Counted from the first letter of the stretch, positions 34,519 through 48,052 are shown. The stretch: 64,000 nt of DNA from Archegozetes longisetosus (GCA_018873245.2 JAEMBT020000009.1:992001-1056000), one strand, 5' to 3'. A program made the numbers and translations. The notes: a model not told the origin generated them from the sequence alone.

Positions 34519-35806
34519 AGTTTACTCCTGGCTTTGTGAATATTTTGATACATTCCTGGTTAAATTGAAAATTAAATCTGATTGAAGTGATGTTCCGATA
34601 GCCTTAGGTTAATAATCTTATCTTGTAGTATCCAATATGGAGCGTTATTCAAATAATATAAATTTTCGAGTAAATTAACCCTACAATGACCTAAACAAGT
34701 AGTAAAAATTTTCCAAGATTTTTCACTTTACTACAAATTTGAGATTCTATTCGCTTAAAGAAATTCTTAACTATTTTAAGTCTAGACAGGAATCACATTT
34801 GTGGTTTTGATGCGTATTATAAAACTTCACTTTAAATTTCTTTTGTTGATAATAAATATTCATATATTTTTTAATGTAAACACTTACAATTTGAACCTAA
34901 CAGTATTTCGTAATATCTGAAAGCAGGCAGTTAAGATATTTCAAATTCAATTTTGGATATACTCAATGACACTTCGAACTAAAAGATAGTCTGTATTGAA
35001 ATTATACCTCAATTATCTATAAAACATGATGTAAATGTAAAAATACACAAATCCATAGTGATTTAAGTGAAATAGCTCGAAATCTGTACTTTGGTAGGTA
35101 CTTTCTAAAGACGATTACGTTGTTTAGAACCTTTCGTTCACAAAACTAAAAAAATTCAAATATTGATTGCTTTTGTCACCAAGGTGAAATTAATTTAAAA
35201 TCTAACTTTCATGCCCTTATTTAACTAAACTTCAATTAAATTCTCATTACAGGCAACATTTCAAAAGACAAGAAAATTACTATCAATTAGCTAGATTAAG
35301 CCTTCTCAAATAAATTAGAAAATATCGTGAACAACAACTCTTTCGGTCAAATAAATTTTTGCTCAAATGAGATTTATTCTAACAAAGATTTATATTTAGG
35401 ATCTCATTGTATTTATTTTGGAAATAAAGGAACACATGTCTTTAGGGCAAAACATCTGTACACTGATTCATAGAATGACAGTATAAAATTAGATACGCAT
35501 TGAGAACACTAAGACTATTCACAATGATACCTAAATGGTTTACTAGTTGAAAATCAGGAACAAGATTGGAAATTCTTTTGAAAAAAACTTTCAATGATAT
35601 CCAATTAGAACTTGTAATTCTAGTACTTGATCAATATGAAAGTACTTGGCCTTAAACTATGCTTTAACTTTGAATAGCTTCATTCTAAAATTCAATATGG
35701 ACTTGATATTACTCGAAAATAATATTGCATTCCGAACAAAAAATAGTGATTGATGATGGATCAATAAAATTCAAAATTCTATTAAGACTTTTCGAAGCTT
35801 ATAGAG

Positions 35807-35870
35807 CAGTGTTTCCTTAGGCTCAGTTCTCGCGGGCCGGAATGTCGATTAATGTAATAGACGAAAAGTT
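35807..35870 (+). mobile_element. hAT end fragment (CAGTGTTTCC)
   Basis: CAGTGTTTCCTTAGGCTCAG then CGCGGGCCGG resembles the terminus of CAGTG-type hAT elements. No opposite end or coding sequence found nearby, so only a fragment; right limit approximate. Confidence 0.35.
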
Positions 35871-36286
35871 AAGTTTAAAAAAATTATGAAACCATCTTGG
35901 AGAATGTCATGCAAGACGATAGATTGTCGTCAATATTAGAACTCAATCCAATGTATTATTGAGGTGTTTGTTGGTTTAAATTTTCCATCTCACGAGCCGA
36001 ATGGCAAAACTGTAATAAAATATTGAAAGTTTTTTTCTAAATATTAATAAACGCCTGAGAGAAGTACAAATTGAAAGCAATAAACATTTAGAATATTTTT
36101 TACAATACACGATTGAATAGCTTAAGAACTCATTAATACCCTTAATATAAGCCCACGTCTCTACTTTCAACGCCTTTAGTTTAAAAGTGTTATTTCCAAC
36201 AACTTTACTCTCGAAATCCTCGATAAAACTTTCAAATAGTCTCAAATTTGTTTTTTAATCTTAGAATTAAGATAATATACATTTTA

Positions 36287-36428
36287 AAAGGTTTACTCAA
36301 TTCTACAGAGTTACGCTGAATTCTGTAGCATTGAGTTATACACAGTTCAATTTATCTCAATTCACTTGAATTTTATATAATTCTGTAACATTCAACATAA
36401 TTCTGTACAATTTAGTAAACCTTTTAAA
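36287..36428. repeat. Foldback of AATTCTGTA/TACAGAATT units, unit B copy
   Basis: Counterpart of 4666-4792: imperfect inverted arrangement of CAATTCTACAGAG, GAATTCTGTAGCATT, AATTCTGTAACATT and similar units, in flanking sequence shared with unit A. Confidence 0.55.
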
Positions 36429-38042
36429 TACAGAGTATTTTAATTTCAATGTTAAAGAATAATTTTAAAATTATTTGAAAGTTTTACAGAAGAATTTAGA
36501 GTAACATTGTTAAAAATAATGTTTTGGAAATGAAGGAGTAACAAGTAAAACATGCTATGTCAATATAAATAACACTGTGGAGAAACGATGACTTATAAGT
36601 TTTAAAAGCATAAAATATAGTAAAGCGCATGTCAAAGTATTACTTCACTGTTTATAAAGGCATTGGAAATGCTTCACAAGTTAATTGACTATTAATTTTA
36701 CAATATTAGCATATATTGAACTTTGTCAGATTATTACATTCAGTTCAGACTAGTCTTTTTAAATAAAAAAATCCAGTAACTTGAGCCGTACTGTTTCTTC
36801 ACACTATTATTCGAATTTTGATTAAAATTTCATTCGATAACTTCGAAACCAAAATTTCTATTCACTCATAAAGATTTTAGATGAATAAAAATCTCAGAAT
36901 ATTCTAAAAGAATTTTTTTCAATTGCGTTCTAATCAACGGCAAGATTGAAATCTCTATTTGCTTTCCAATGAAATGATTTCGCTAAACCTAACTTGAAAT
37001 ATAACTAAAATTTTTGAATAGAATTCAATCATGCATAAGAAGGACATGATTTGAATTGATCCTTTACTTTCTTTGTTATCTACAGTTATCATCAAAGACT
37101 TTCTCTGAAGGATATTGAATTTTATTTTACTCACGAATCCTAATAAAAGATCTTATGTAAGATTTCATGAAATTTTATATAAAAATTATTTCATTATATC
37201 TGTTTTCTTTCCATTTTTCTTATAATACGGAATAAGTTTGAAGCCCTGTGATTTTGACATATAAAGCCTCTCATGATAATCATAAGTAAAAATTTATAAA
37301 AGGTTTGGATAATGTCACTGATGAATTTTAATTAAATTCTAGTTTGATTCAATATTTCAGTTTGACTTGTGAAAATAAATATTTTATTCTGTTGTCAAAC
37401 CTAGAAATTTTCCGATCATTCTGAGGCCTCATATTCGAAGAGTATTTCTACTCAATAGGAAATAATAAATGAGTAGGTGTAACACAGATCTATACTTGAT
37501 ATAATACAATGTATAATTAATTGTCATTTCGATTGACTATTAAATGAAATATGGTAGAATTAAATGCAGCGACTATCACATAAATGTTGTAACTATTCTC
37601 TAGATAGACATTTTGCTAATGATAAGTAAAAAAATTTAATAATCTATTAATAGAAGCATTTATATATCTTATATAATTCTACGAATGAATTAAAAAAAAT
37701 TCTACTGATTTAAGGTGATATCTACTGATGAGCATAAATAGTGGTATTAATTTGATTTTGATAAGTGCTTTCATAATGACCTCTCAAGGAAAATGCTTTA
37801 CTTAAGTAGTGTCCGAGACTACCCTTATTCTAGCGAATTTAATTAACAGAATTGTAGATGTAAAGCTGCCCATATTAGTGGTAGTACGAGAGTCGAGACT
37901 CGAGAGTCTTAATCAAGTGCACTCGAGACTCCCGAAAGTACAAATTTTGACTTAAGGTTGTTATAAAATACAGAATTTAATAAAATCTGTCAAAATTCAT
38001 GTTTAGCTTTCATTCTGAAAAGTGTGGTAAACTCACAGTACG

Positions 38043-38562
38043 TTAATTCAGCTCCAGGCAAATTATTCCTGGCAATTCAGACTACAGACAATTCAGACCT
38101 TATTTGATCTTATAAATGTAAGCACTAAATTTTAGATCAGAGGCATAGCCTAATGGATAGTGTTGTCTAAATTTGGATTAGGACCTCTGGATAGAAGGAA
38201 TTTTTTCAGGATTTTTTGAAACCTAACTCAATCTGATTTGATCAAATTGATTATATACTTTAAAATAAATTAAATATATTTAATTAATTCGATCAAATAA
38301 AACTGAGCTGTAGTCAAATTTCATTGTCGTTCACCAAGGATTTATCGGGTTATATTAGATTAGGTTATATTATCACAGAAGTGTTGCTCACAGTCATTTT
38401 TATTCTTATATTTGAATCTATCCGTTAACTTCGAAAATACTTTATAAAATCTGTCTTAATAAAATCTTACAATTGAATTTATATTTTCTTGAGGCTAAAT
38501 TGTCTTAAGGATGAATTGACGTGGCTGAACTGTCTGTGGCGAACTGCTGGAGCTGAATTGAC
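38043..38562. mobile_element. MITE with GACAATTCAG-type subterminal repeats
   Basis: Ends TTAATTCAGCTCCAG / CTGGAGCTGAATTGA. The left side has CAATTCAGA units about 17 apart; the right side has five variants of GGCTGAACTGTC spaced 15-17 bases. Same architecture as 21806-21981, but about 520 bp. Non-coding. Confidence 0.55.
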
Positions 38563-39973
38563 AGAACCTAGAAAACTAATAAAATAAAGTAAATCCCACA
38601 ATACACTGAACATAGAAGTTTTTTCTCGAGTTTTTCAGTTTTTTGTCTCTTTGAGGAAAATTTAGTTTTGGAAAATGTAATTTATTTATTTTTGCCTCAA
38701 ATGTTGAAAAGTATTGAAATAATAAAGTATTATATGGTATTGTGTATAGTGTGCGTCATTTTATACGTGGTATCTAATAAAAAAAGCCTTCAATTATTAC
38801 ATTCTCAGCACTGACTTAATCAGGTTTCGAGAGTTTCAATCGAGTGTTCCAGTTTGAGGCTCAAGAATCACAACTTACGGCAACAACAACCACTAGTCCA
38901 TATCGTTCATTAGCACTTGAATCTTCATGTTAGCTCATTAATCAAATATCAATGAAATGTCAATGAAGCTTAGTTGGAATCATCTGTTGGCCAAGATAGT
39001 AGAAGCAATCGAAATGTTGACAGAACATTAATGTTGCTTCAAAGTAAGTGTTGGCTTCATTCGACTATAAATTCAGATGTAAACAAGAGTTACTGAAACA
39101 CTAACATTTGCTTTTTAAATAACTTATGAATCTGTAAATTTGCTGAAAATAACTTATTACTAATTCAAAATACAACGATAGATCTTATACAACCTAGATT
39201 AAAAGGTAATGAAATATTACATAGCAATCAGAAATAATGAGTGTACAGATGAGTTACATAGAGTATATAAAATATCTTGCGGCAAATACTTGTATAATCT
39301 ATTCCAGAATACATAATATTTCAGTTCTAATAAGACTGACTGCGTTCATTTTCACTTATATCGTTTCCCAGATGTATTAATCCATTGTTCCTTGATGCCC
39401 TGATATTAACGTAAAAGCTTTTTTCATATAATTTTTTTCATCACCTTAACCTTAAGTAGAATGTATTATTTAAACAATTTTTAGGACATGAAAAAATACT
39501 CAAATATTTAATTTAGTCTAATTTTTACTTTGGTAACCCGAAGGCTTTTCATTTTATTACTCCTTATAAGGTTTGAATATACTTTCAGTAGTTGATTAAA
39601 ATTAATGTGATGTTGGTTTCATCACTACAACTTTTTTCTGTGAGATAATCTCATTATAAGAAAGTAAGAGAAGTGTTAATATTTTTTGTTTCAGGCAAAA
39701 CTTATTAGAACAGATAAAAATATAAGAATGACTGCATTACTGGAAACGTTTATCACTTATGAATGATTTAATTGAACTTTCAATCAACTTTCGCATACTC
39801 ACTATTGAATTAGGTTTAGAAGTGATCTAGGAGTAATTTTTTTTGGAAACGCGTTATTTCAAAAACGAATATGAGTGCAATAGCGTAAATAGACACAAAC
39901 TTACAGCTCTCTGAACCATACATAAATGTACAAACGCTTATAATAGTGTTTAATTAGGGGGATATAAAAGTAC

Positions 39974-40993
39974 TATAGGAAAATGAATACTTTCCCAACT
40001 TTGATTTCGCGCTCACTTATCTATGAATAGTATGAATATTCATGAGTCGATTCACCCCCTAGATATATGTGTAAAATGATTATTTGTTACTTATATCTGA
40101 TACAAATAAGCTTACTGCGATGTTGCTTCAATCAGATTAATGGTAAACATATACAGAGCTTTTCTTATTGTACAGAGCATTATTAGCTATTTCAAGCTTT
40201 CTAATTGGTAGTTTCCTTTAATCAAAAGTACAATTAAACCACTATAATTAGAGTAAGGCGCGCGATAAACATAAACACATGTGCAATCGTCAACATTACA
40301 ATTACCGCTATTTATAAAGTTTGCCATTTCAAAGTTTTTACTATTTTTTATGTGCAGCGAACTATAACCTTTGTCACAACTTCTGAAAACATAAAATTAG
40401 CTATGGAGTAAAATGTCACTCCACGCTTTCCACTCTTTATATCTGTTCTAGATTAGTCCTGATGCTTTACAAATTAAAGTTAGCTCTTGCTTTTGAAGTT
40501 TTAATTAACTAATTAATTAATTTGTAGTTATTATCTGATACAGCGTCATCAGTGATTCAAATTGCTAGTAGGGGCATCACAGCACTGCGACACTTACAGT
40601 AAACATGAGGCACCGCGATGTTAAAGGAAATTTCAGTCCTCAGAAAGATATGTTGCCATAAAAATATTCTTATATAAAGTTATAAGTCCAAATTGATCAG
40701 GCTTTTTGTCATTCAAAGCCAGATATATGACTGAGGAATACCTAAATTCTCAAGAAATGACGACATTTTGCTGATTTTAGCGAGATTTTTAGAGTCAGAC
40801 TTGGGAAAAATTTCCCCACAATTGTGACAAAGGGATAAGAAATGCTTTGTATAGTGACTAATGGTGACTGTCTTCTTAACTAATTAATTAAAAGTATTCA
40901 TAAATTATAAACTTAGACTGTTATGAACTTTCGTGTTATTTGTATACAAGTGAGCGAGAAATCAAAGTTTGACAGATATTCATTTTTCTATAA
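39974..40993. mobile_element. Inverted-repeat element of about 1 kb
   Basis: Left end TATAGGAAAATGAATACTTT and, read from the right, TATAGAAAAATGAATATCTG, continuing with AACTTTGATTTCnCGCTCACTT. Pairing covers about 45 bases. No transposase; superfamily unassigned. Confidence 0.55.
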
Positions 40994-41913
40994 CATATTA
41001 ACTCGCAATTAAAAGAATACCTCTAAGAAAGAGATAAGTTAGTTTACCTTTACTTTTGAAGTTTTTATGGAAATCGACAGCTTGAACTGCCGTTCATTTG
41101 ATGTCTAAATTTCAGAATATGCTCTTATGGAATTAACTTGTTTTCTAACAATACCGTCAAATCTGACTGAGTTCTAGTGACAATTCACAAACAAGTTTAA
41201 TGAAGCTATGTAAATGACAGAAAACGCTTAAACGCACATTTACGTCACTCATAAAATTAAGTGACGCATAGAGTTAAATAAACTACAAGTCAATTTTTGT
41301 TAATGTCATTTATTTATAATATATTAACTGAACGAGGTGATTAAATTTTGTTTGATATAAAACTTTATTTGCCAAATAGCAACTTATTCAACATCAAACC
41401 TAAAGTTGCATTAAGTACAGATCTTAAGTGAACAAGTTTAATAAAGGATACAATTATTTGAAGTAATTTTCATCTGCAGAAAGTCTAAATTACTATAAGA
41501 GGCTTGAATTGAAGTACAGGAAACATTGAAAAATAATTTTCTAAGACTTTTTTGAAGAATAAAAATTAGAGTTTTTTGTTCGATGCACTTGCAGTTCACT
41601 TTTTAAACAAACATTTTATTCACGTATAGCTTAAAAGTGATTTCACATTAGAATGCGTAGGAGATTCATGAATTGAGTTTATCTTTATTCAACATGCTTT
41701 CGAGATTTCGTTGAAATGTATAGCTTCAAAAATAATAGAATTTTAAAGAAAATTTATTTAAATTATCTCAATTTAAATATGAATAGAATTCATTGTAATT
41801 ATTTGAACCTCAAAGTATGCATCTTTGTGAATGCACAGGTAGTTCAAAATAGAGCACAGACTCATTTATTTGATATTAAATTCAATACAGATTACACGTT
41901 GCTATACAGTTAG

Positions 41914-42900
41914 ACTGACAATGAAAGATTCCCGAGTGACAATTTCAGATTTTAATGAAATTCACATCATATCTACTACTCATAGAGAGATGACTTTATG
42001 TGAAATATTAGCGGCCCATACGCATTAGCTTATGAGATATAATCAATTAAAGATACATACAGACTTATATACAGTCATAGAAAAATCTAAAGTAACTACT
42101 AAATTTGAACTAGTTCTTTATTCTTTAGTTCGATTTTGATTTCAGAAATATTATTTGCGAGTAATCATGGAAGGAATGATTTTAAAAAAAACTTTCAAAA
42201 ATTAATCGTGGTAGTTTGTTAAACCTTAATGTAATCAATGCAATTCCTACTTAATCGCAGTTTGATTTTTACGTTACTTTTCCCATAAGCTCTAAACTTT
42301 ATAGATTTCCCAAACTTTGACTGTTAAACGTTAATGTAATCAATACAATAGAGTTAAAGTTTAGGAAATCTATAAAGTTTAGAGCTTATGGGAAAGTAAC
42401 GTAGAAATCAAACAGCGATTAAGTAGGAATTGTATTGATTACATTAAGGTTTAACAAACTACCACGATCAAATGAGTAATTTTTAAAAAAATTCCTGAAA
42501 TACGTATCGACTCATTTTCCAAGCTTTACAAAATGGAACCAAAAAACCTGAAATACACCTTGTAGTTTTCAGGTTATAGAATATGTGTTATCAAAAATTT
42601 ACCACGATGAATTTTTGAAAAATTTTTTTGAAAATCATTCCTTCCATGATTACTCACAAATAATATTTCTGAAATCAAAATCGAACTAAAGAATAAAGAA
42701 ATAGATCAAATTTAGTAGTTACTTTAGATTTTTCTATGACTGTATATGAGTCTGTATGTATCTTTAATTGATTATATCTCATAAGCTAATGCGTATGGGC
42801 CGTTAATATTTCACATAAAGTCATCTCTCTATGAGTAGTAAATATGATGTGAATTTCATTAAAATCTGAAATTGTCACTCGGGAATCTTACATTGTGAGT
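41914..42900. mobile_element. Near-perfect ~1-kb palindromic foldback element, copy 1
   Basis: Ends ACTGACAATGAAAGATTCCC and (from right) ACTCACAATGTAAGATTCCC. The arms pair almost base for base to a centre near 42340; the left arm lacks about 150 bp that the right arm keeps (about 42470-42620). The second copy is at 53235-54258. No open frame longer than chance. Confidence 0.8.
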
Positions 42901-43239
42901 GCAAATTTTGTTTGTAGATAACTATGAAAAGGCTATTCCGAATGATTCTCACTTTACAGATAAGAACTCTCTTTAAACCTTAAATCAGAAAAATTAATTA
43001 AATAGTAAACAAAACCCTTAGGTTATAACACATTTTTTATCTCTAAACCTTTAAGACTATTTGGTCAATCACTTCGAGGAACAGTCCAATACGACGTAAA
43101 TAATGTATTCGGACATGAAAAGTAGACTCGAATTTGTTGTCAAAAACTGTTTTACAGAAAATTTTTCAATATTTTATAACAAAAAATACATTATATGACT
43201 AACAAAATAATATCAGTGAACCACAGCCATGGATTCCGA

Positions 43240-43582
43240 TTAACCACATTTTCGGAGTCTTTTGTAGACACTCTGAAAAGACTTTTTGACAACATTTAAA
43301 TCTAGTTTTAATACAATTTTAAACTCCTCGTCGGAGTTTAATATTTTCGGCTTTCCAACCATTGACGTAAAAAATTTAAGCCAAATCAGCAAAAAATCCT
43401 CAATCGGTCAGCATTGGGGACATTTGCGGGATCCGGTATTTTGGCACAATTTTTTTCTCATTCAAAACTTTACAACTTTTGGCATAATGTGTAGAAGCCT
43501 TGTCCGGCCAAAAGAGATAATTATTGTCCGAATGATTTGCATTGATAAACGGGACCAATCTCTTCTTAATGCATTCATTTAA
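43240..43582 (-). pseudogene. Tc1/mariner-type transposase remnant with frameshift
   Basis: Minus strand: IKKRLVPFINANHSDNNYLF followed by WPDKASTHYAKS, with the catalytic D in its usual WPD.A..HYA setting, then VPKYRIPQMSPMLTD and a stop. After a frame change it resumes and ends NVVKKSFQSVYKRLRKCG with TAA at 43240-43242. The upstream third of the protein is missing and the frame is broken, so it is dead. Confidence 0.75.
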
Positions 43583-43740
43583 GTAAATGTTTTGATTGAT
43601 CGCCTGACCACTGGGTCTAAAGTACAGTATCGAAACCGTACTTTAGATCCAGTGGTCAGGCGATCAATCAAAACACTTACTTAAATGAATGCATTAAGAA
43701 GAGATTGATCCCATTTATTAACAAAAACAGTACTTCGCGG
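43530..43740. repeat. Palindrome joining two inverted transposon ends
   Basis: Arms of about 85 bases pair around a roughly 10-base spacer near 43630: CTGACCACTGGGTCTAAAGT on the left and ACTTTAGATCCAGTGGTCAG on the right, extending through GCATTAAGAAGAGATTG. The right arm is a second, inverted copy of the start of the neighbouring transposase remnant, cut short after about 90 bp. Confidence 0.75.
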
Positions 43741-43843
43741 CACTCCTTCGGCTTTGAAATGATTTACAGTAAATATTTTCGGCTCATTTTCATGTTTAAA
43801 AAATCATAGTTATTTCGCTCAGTAGTTCTTGTTTTGATGTTAT

Positions 43844-44319
43844 CCTTTTACCTAACTTTATGCGACATGTAATTATAACTCGAGAGGACCATTTCTTAGA
43901 AGATTAACAAAACAACGCTTATAATTGTAGTTATATCTTACGGTATAATTACAATTATAACTACATGTAATAATATCTGAAGACTGCACTTTATTTTTAA
44001 ATTAGTATAAATCAATTATAATAGATTTGATTTTTAATACTTTTATTTTATACTATTTGATTCAAATGCTGCTTTATTTAAACGAATACTTCACAATCGC
44101 TTTACGGATTAAATTCTCTGACTTCTGACTAATCAGTTTTATTTTTATCATCAGTGTACCTGCATATCGCTAACGTGTAACTATACTTCGAGAATAACAT
44201 ATTATGGGCTTTTATTATGAAAGCTTACCAAATAATACATGTAGTTATACTTCGGGCTCTATTTACATGTACGATCTCTCAATTTATAACTACATGTAAC
44301 ATAAAGTTAGGTAAAAAGG
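43844..44319. mobile_element. MITE with ACATGTAGTTATA subterminal repeats
   Basis: Ends CCTTTTACCTAACTTTATG and (from right) CCTTTTTACCTAACTTTATG. The 11-mer ATGTAGTTATA and variants (CATGTAATTATAA, AATTGTAGTTATA, AACTACATGTAA) occur several times, all near the ends. 476 bp, non-coding. Confidence 0.65.
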
Positions 44320-45119
44320 CATAATTAATTAACCATAAATTAAAATGAAATGAGTATTTTATGTCTAACTCTGATAAATGAGCTTTAAAACGAGGTATTG
44401 TCTTTTATAATATTTTCATTTAGATATTCAGTTTTTGACACTGTAAATGAGTATTTTTACGTCCGAATATGTTAGAACACTTGACTTAAAAATAGTCTCT
44501 TCGATGAGTCTTCAGTTCATTTTATAATAGTTTGATACCTCATTGAAAATTGAATAGTCATTTATATCTATGAATAAAAGTTTTAGAGAAAGTAATCTGA
44601 AATCAATCTCGTTTACTAAGGGATCAAACGGGATTGTCTCAAAGTTATTGTAAGCATGAGTGATTTGAACAAATTCAATATCTTAACAAAGTTCTATTCT
44701 TTAGACTTTCAACAAAATAATTTGAACTATGGAAATTATCATTTTAGATAAACTCAAAGTAATGATTATTTGAAAATCAATTATGCATTTTTAAAATTAT
44801 TAAATTAATGTTTCAAAATGTGATCAAAACTTTTAAAGTTTTATTCTAATCAAGTGATCTCTCATTTGAACTACGAAAAAGAATATCTTTTGAAGTAATT
44901 GTTACACTATTAATAATACAACATAAAGTTCGAATAAAATATCAATTATTATAATAACGACAAATGTTTCAATCAAAGAATAATAAAATAATACATCAAT
45001 AATTTATCAATACAAAAGTTAGAAAATTAGTGTTGCTTTTAAGAGATATGAACGTCAATTTTTAGAAATAAATAACATTTCACTGAACACATATAAAAAG
45101 TGATTGAGTTATGATTAAG

Positions 45120-45330
45120 CAGCGGTTCTCAAACTATTTTTACGACGAGTACCACTTTGGCAAGCTCAATTTTGTCACATAACTCCAATAATTTTCATAA
45201 GTCAAACTCGACTCATCCCATCTATATGAATTTTCAAGTCTTTTAAAACCCCGTAATTTCATATCAGATGGCTTTCGTATACCACTAAAGACCTGTGCCC
45301 ATACTACATGATCGCACACATACTATCAAA
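45120..45330 (+). mobile_element. hAT 5' end fragment (CAGCGGTTCTCAAACT)
   Basis: CAGCGGTTCTCAAACT is the classic terminus of CAG-GGTTCTCAAACT hAT elements, and the following GAGTACCAC matches the style of their subterminal part. No inverted 3' end seen; right limit approximate. The + strand frame at 45330-45542 is not recognisable. Confidence 0.6.
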
Positions 45331-47474
45331 TGGAAAGTAGTTTAAAAACTCCAAGTTTTAGCCTTAACTATCAAAGTAAGTTGATCTCTTTGTCTTGCTT
45401 TCCCACGTTTGGTGCTACCAATCGGAACATATTTACTATTATATCGTTTCCTACAATTTTGTATTTGTATTTGAAAGTCTTCTCCAGTTGTCTAGTACTT
45501 ATATGCAAACATAATTCTTATTTAATAACGGATCTCATTTGACATGCACCGAAACTGCATTCACAATATTTGGTTGTTGAATGTCTGATCATATACTGTT
45601 TCAATAGTTGTTCGACTGAAAGTTTTTTACCGAAATCTTTAAAGCTATTCTTAAATTGTTTTTAGATGAAGTTTGATACAAAATTAATTTTCGAAAATTA
45701 TTAGTAAGAGCTTTATTATACCAACAAAATTCTCGTTAGCAAATAAACAAGCTTCAAATGTTTGATAAACTTCAAATTAACAGTAGATATTTTTATGATT
45801 GAAAGCAATTTTTTGCATATAAGTGATGACTGACTGTTGATTGTTGTGCGTGTTGCTACCCAATTCAAGGATCTAAAAAAATTCTGGCTTTTTAATGCGT
45901 AATAGGAATTTACTATGGAATGTAGTACGTATTGTTGCAAATCACATTCACTAATAGCTTAATAAGTTATAGTTTAGTTTAGATCTGCCTTCGTCTGTGC
46001 TGTTATACTTAAACGTCACTTAAACATGATTATGATTTGTAAAAATTTAGCTCAAATTCCATAATAAAGCTAAGGCTTTGCAGAAATAAACTTTAAGCTG
46101 ACTTTTGAATTGAAAAAAATTTAAATTACTCAAAATTCTCATTATTGCAGCGAAATGTTTAATTTATCAACTTTATTGAATTTGTTGTGAGGTTAGTCCC
46201 TGAATCATATTTGAGCATATACTTTAGTTCTTTATTGAGAATCGATACTTTCCGAAAATTTTTAAAAGTAATAAAAATATAATTATATTTTGATAGCCTG
46301 AAGCAGCGTTTGACTAAACGTAAAAATATCAGGTAGCCAAACATCTCACAATCCGCAGGGCAGTCCCAGAATAGGGCAATTCTTTAAAATGTTGTGCCTC
46401 ATCCCTCTTTACATATGAAACTTAATTTAAAGAATGTACAGATAAATTCAAACTTTAAATTAATCGCTTACTAATATCACATCAGATATGATTTTATTTT
46501 CAACTGTTCTATGCCAAAAGTTACTGAAAACAGTTTGCAAAAAGTTTTTTATCCCTACGAAGATACGAACACCAGCTCCCTTTTTACTCATTTTTACTCT
46601 GGTCTTCACTTAATGCAATGGACATTAAAGTAACTTATTTCAGATAACTTCTTGATGATTTGACTTCAGCTCATTTCATTATTAGGTCAAAACATGGTTC
46701 CAAATGCATTACTTAAGCATATCTTCGGAATCTATGTTTGATAAGAAACTATATTTTGACAGATATGAGGATTATCTCCTCTTTAGCTCTTTTACTAAGA
46801 ATTCAAATTAAAGCCTTTTTGAGTTTATCTGTACGGTAAAGAAAATAAAACATAATAAAGTCAAAACTGAGAAAATGTAATGCACGCATAATCAGACATT
46901 ACTAAGTTATAGATCTTATCAAAACAATCATTATTAACAAAATTATTTATAAAACACAATTCATAAAGAGCTGAGATAATACATTTTAAACTCTTTTCAG
47001 TTTAACTTATAATTAGTTTTGTTTGAATTTGTCTTTTTCTTATTTGGCATTATTTGCTTGTAATTACAACTTAATTAAAAATACTTTAAAGTTTCCTTAG
47101 CTTTAACTTTTCATATGAAACTTTGCCTGAAAAACGAATGATACAGAAAATCAAACAGTGTATACGAAAAGTAAATGTTTAGAAAACAACTATCTAAATT
47201 ATGCGTAAAATTTTAATGAATATAAATTTGTAATTACGTGCAAAACATCTCAAATAAGAGAAACGCAAATTCTAACAAAACTAATTATAAGTCAATTTAA
47301 AAGAGTTCCAGATGCATGATCTCAGCTCTGTATGGATTGTGTTAATAAATATTTGTTTTCTTACTAATGACTAAGTTTTGATAAGAACTATAACTTAATA
47401 ATGATTATGTGTGAATTACATTTTTTTCAGTTTTGACTTTATATATATATATTATGTGTTGCTTTCTCTAGCGT
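45331..47474. other. Intronic stretch without recognised features
   Basis: AT-rich intron sequence of receptor B. Open frames at 45716-45940 and 46159-46344 (minus) have no recognisable domain or codon conservation. Nothing supportable found. Confidence 0.5.
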
Positions 47475-48052
47475 AAAAGAGGTCGTCCGGACATCCATAG
47501 TGAGTTGGCCCCCGGTCGAGTTCGGACATGGTGACTTTACAAATACAGAGGTGGTTCAATGAAATATATTTGCATCTAAATATCTTTTCATATCTCATGA
47601 CAAAGGGCCTAGAAACCTAAAAAACCTTAAAACTTTGAGAGCTTATAACTCAAAAACTATTAAACGTAGAATTATGAGATTTGGTATGTTGAGTCATAGC
47701 AACCAAGTGTATTTGACTATAGAGTAAAAGTCAAGTTTTGTTATTGTTAAGTAAGTTTTCTAAAATTTGAAAATCTTCAATCGCTAATCTCAATTCTTAA
47801 CACATATGATTGAGAGTTGCCCATTCTTGCATTTACAGAAGCACATAACCTAGTATGAAAATACAAAAGGTTCTAGACCGAAAACTTTGTGTTAAGGGTC
47901 GAAAATTGCGGAAACCTTTTTTCATATGTGGAGTAATCATTGTATTATGTAAGTAGGCAAGCAATGGTATTTTAGATGATAAAAAGCAATGATTTCAGTT
48001 GATATATTTCACAGGGGGCCAGCTCCCCATATGTCTCCGGACAACCTCTTTT
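47475..48052. mobile_element. Inverted-repeat element with AAAAGAGGTCGTCCGGA ends
   Basis: Left AAAAGAGGTCGTCCGGACAT and (from right) AAAAGAGGTTGTCCGGAGAC, with further pairing through AGnTGGCCCCC. About 578 bp, non-coding. The minus-strand frame at 48009-48245 starts outside and ends in this terminus, so it is rejected as a gene. Confidence 0.65.

Noticed and set aside
34242-34553. 103-residue minus-strand frame
   Set aside because: Lies inside a non-coding hAT MITE whose other two copies do not keep the frame.
43286-43582. 98-residue plus-strand frame
   Set aside because: Opposite strand carries the recognisable WPDKASTHYA transposase motif.
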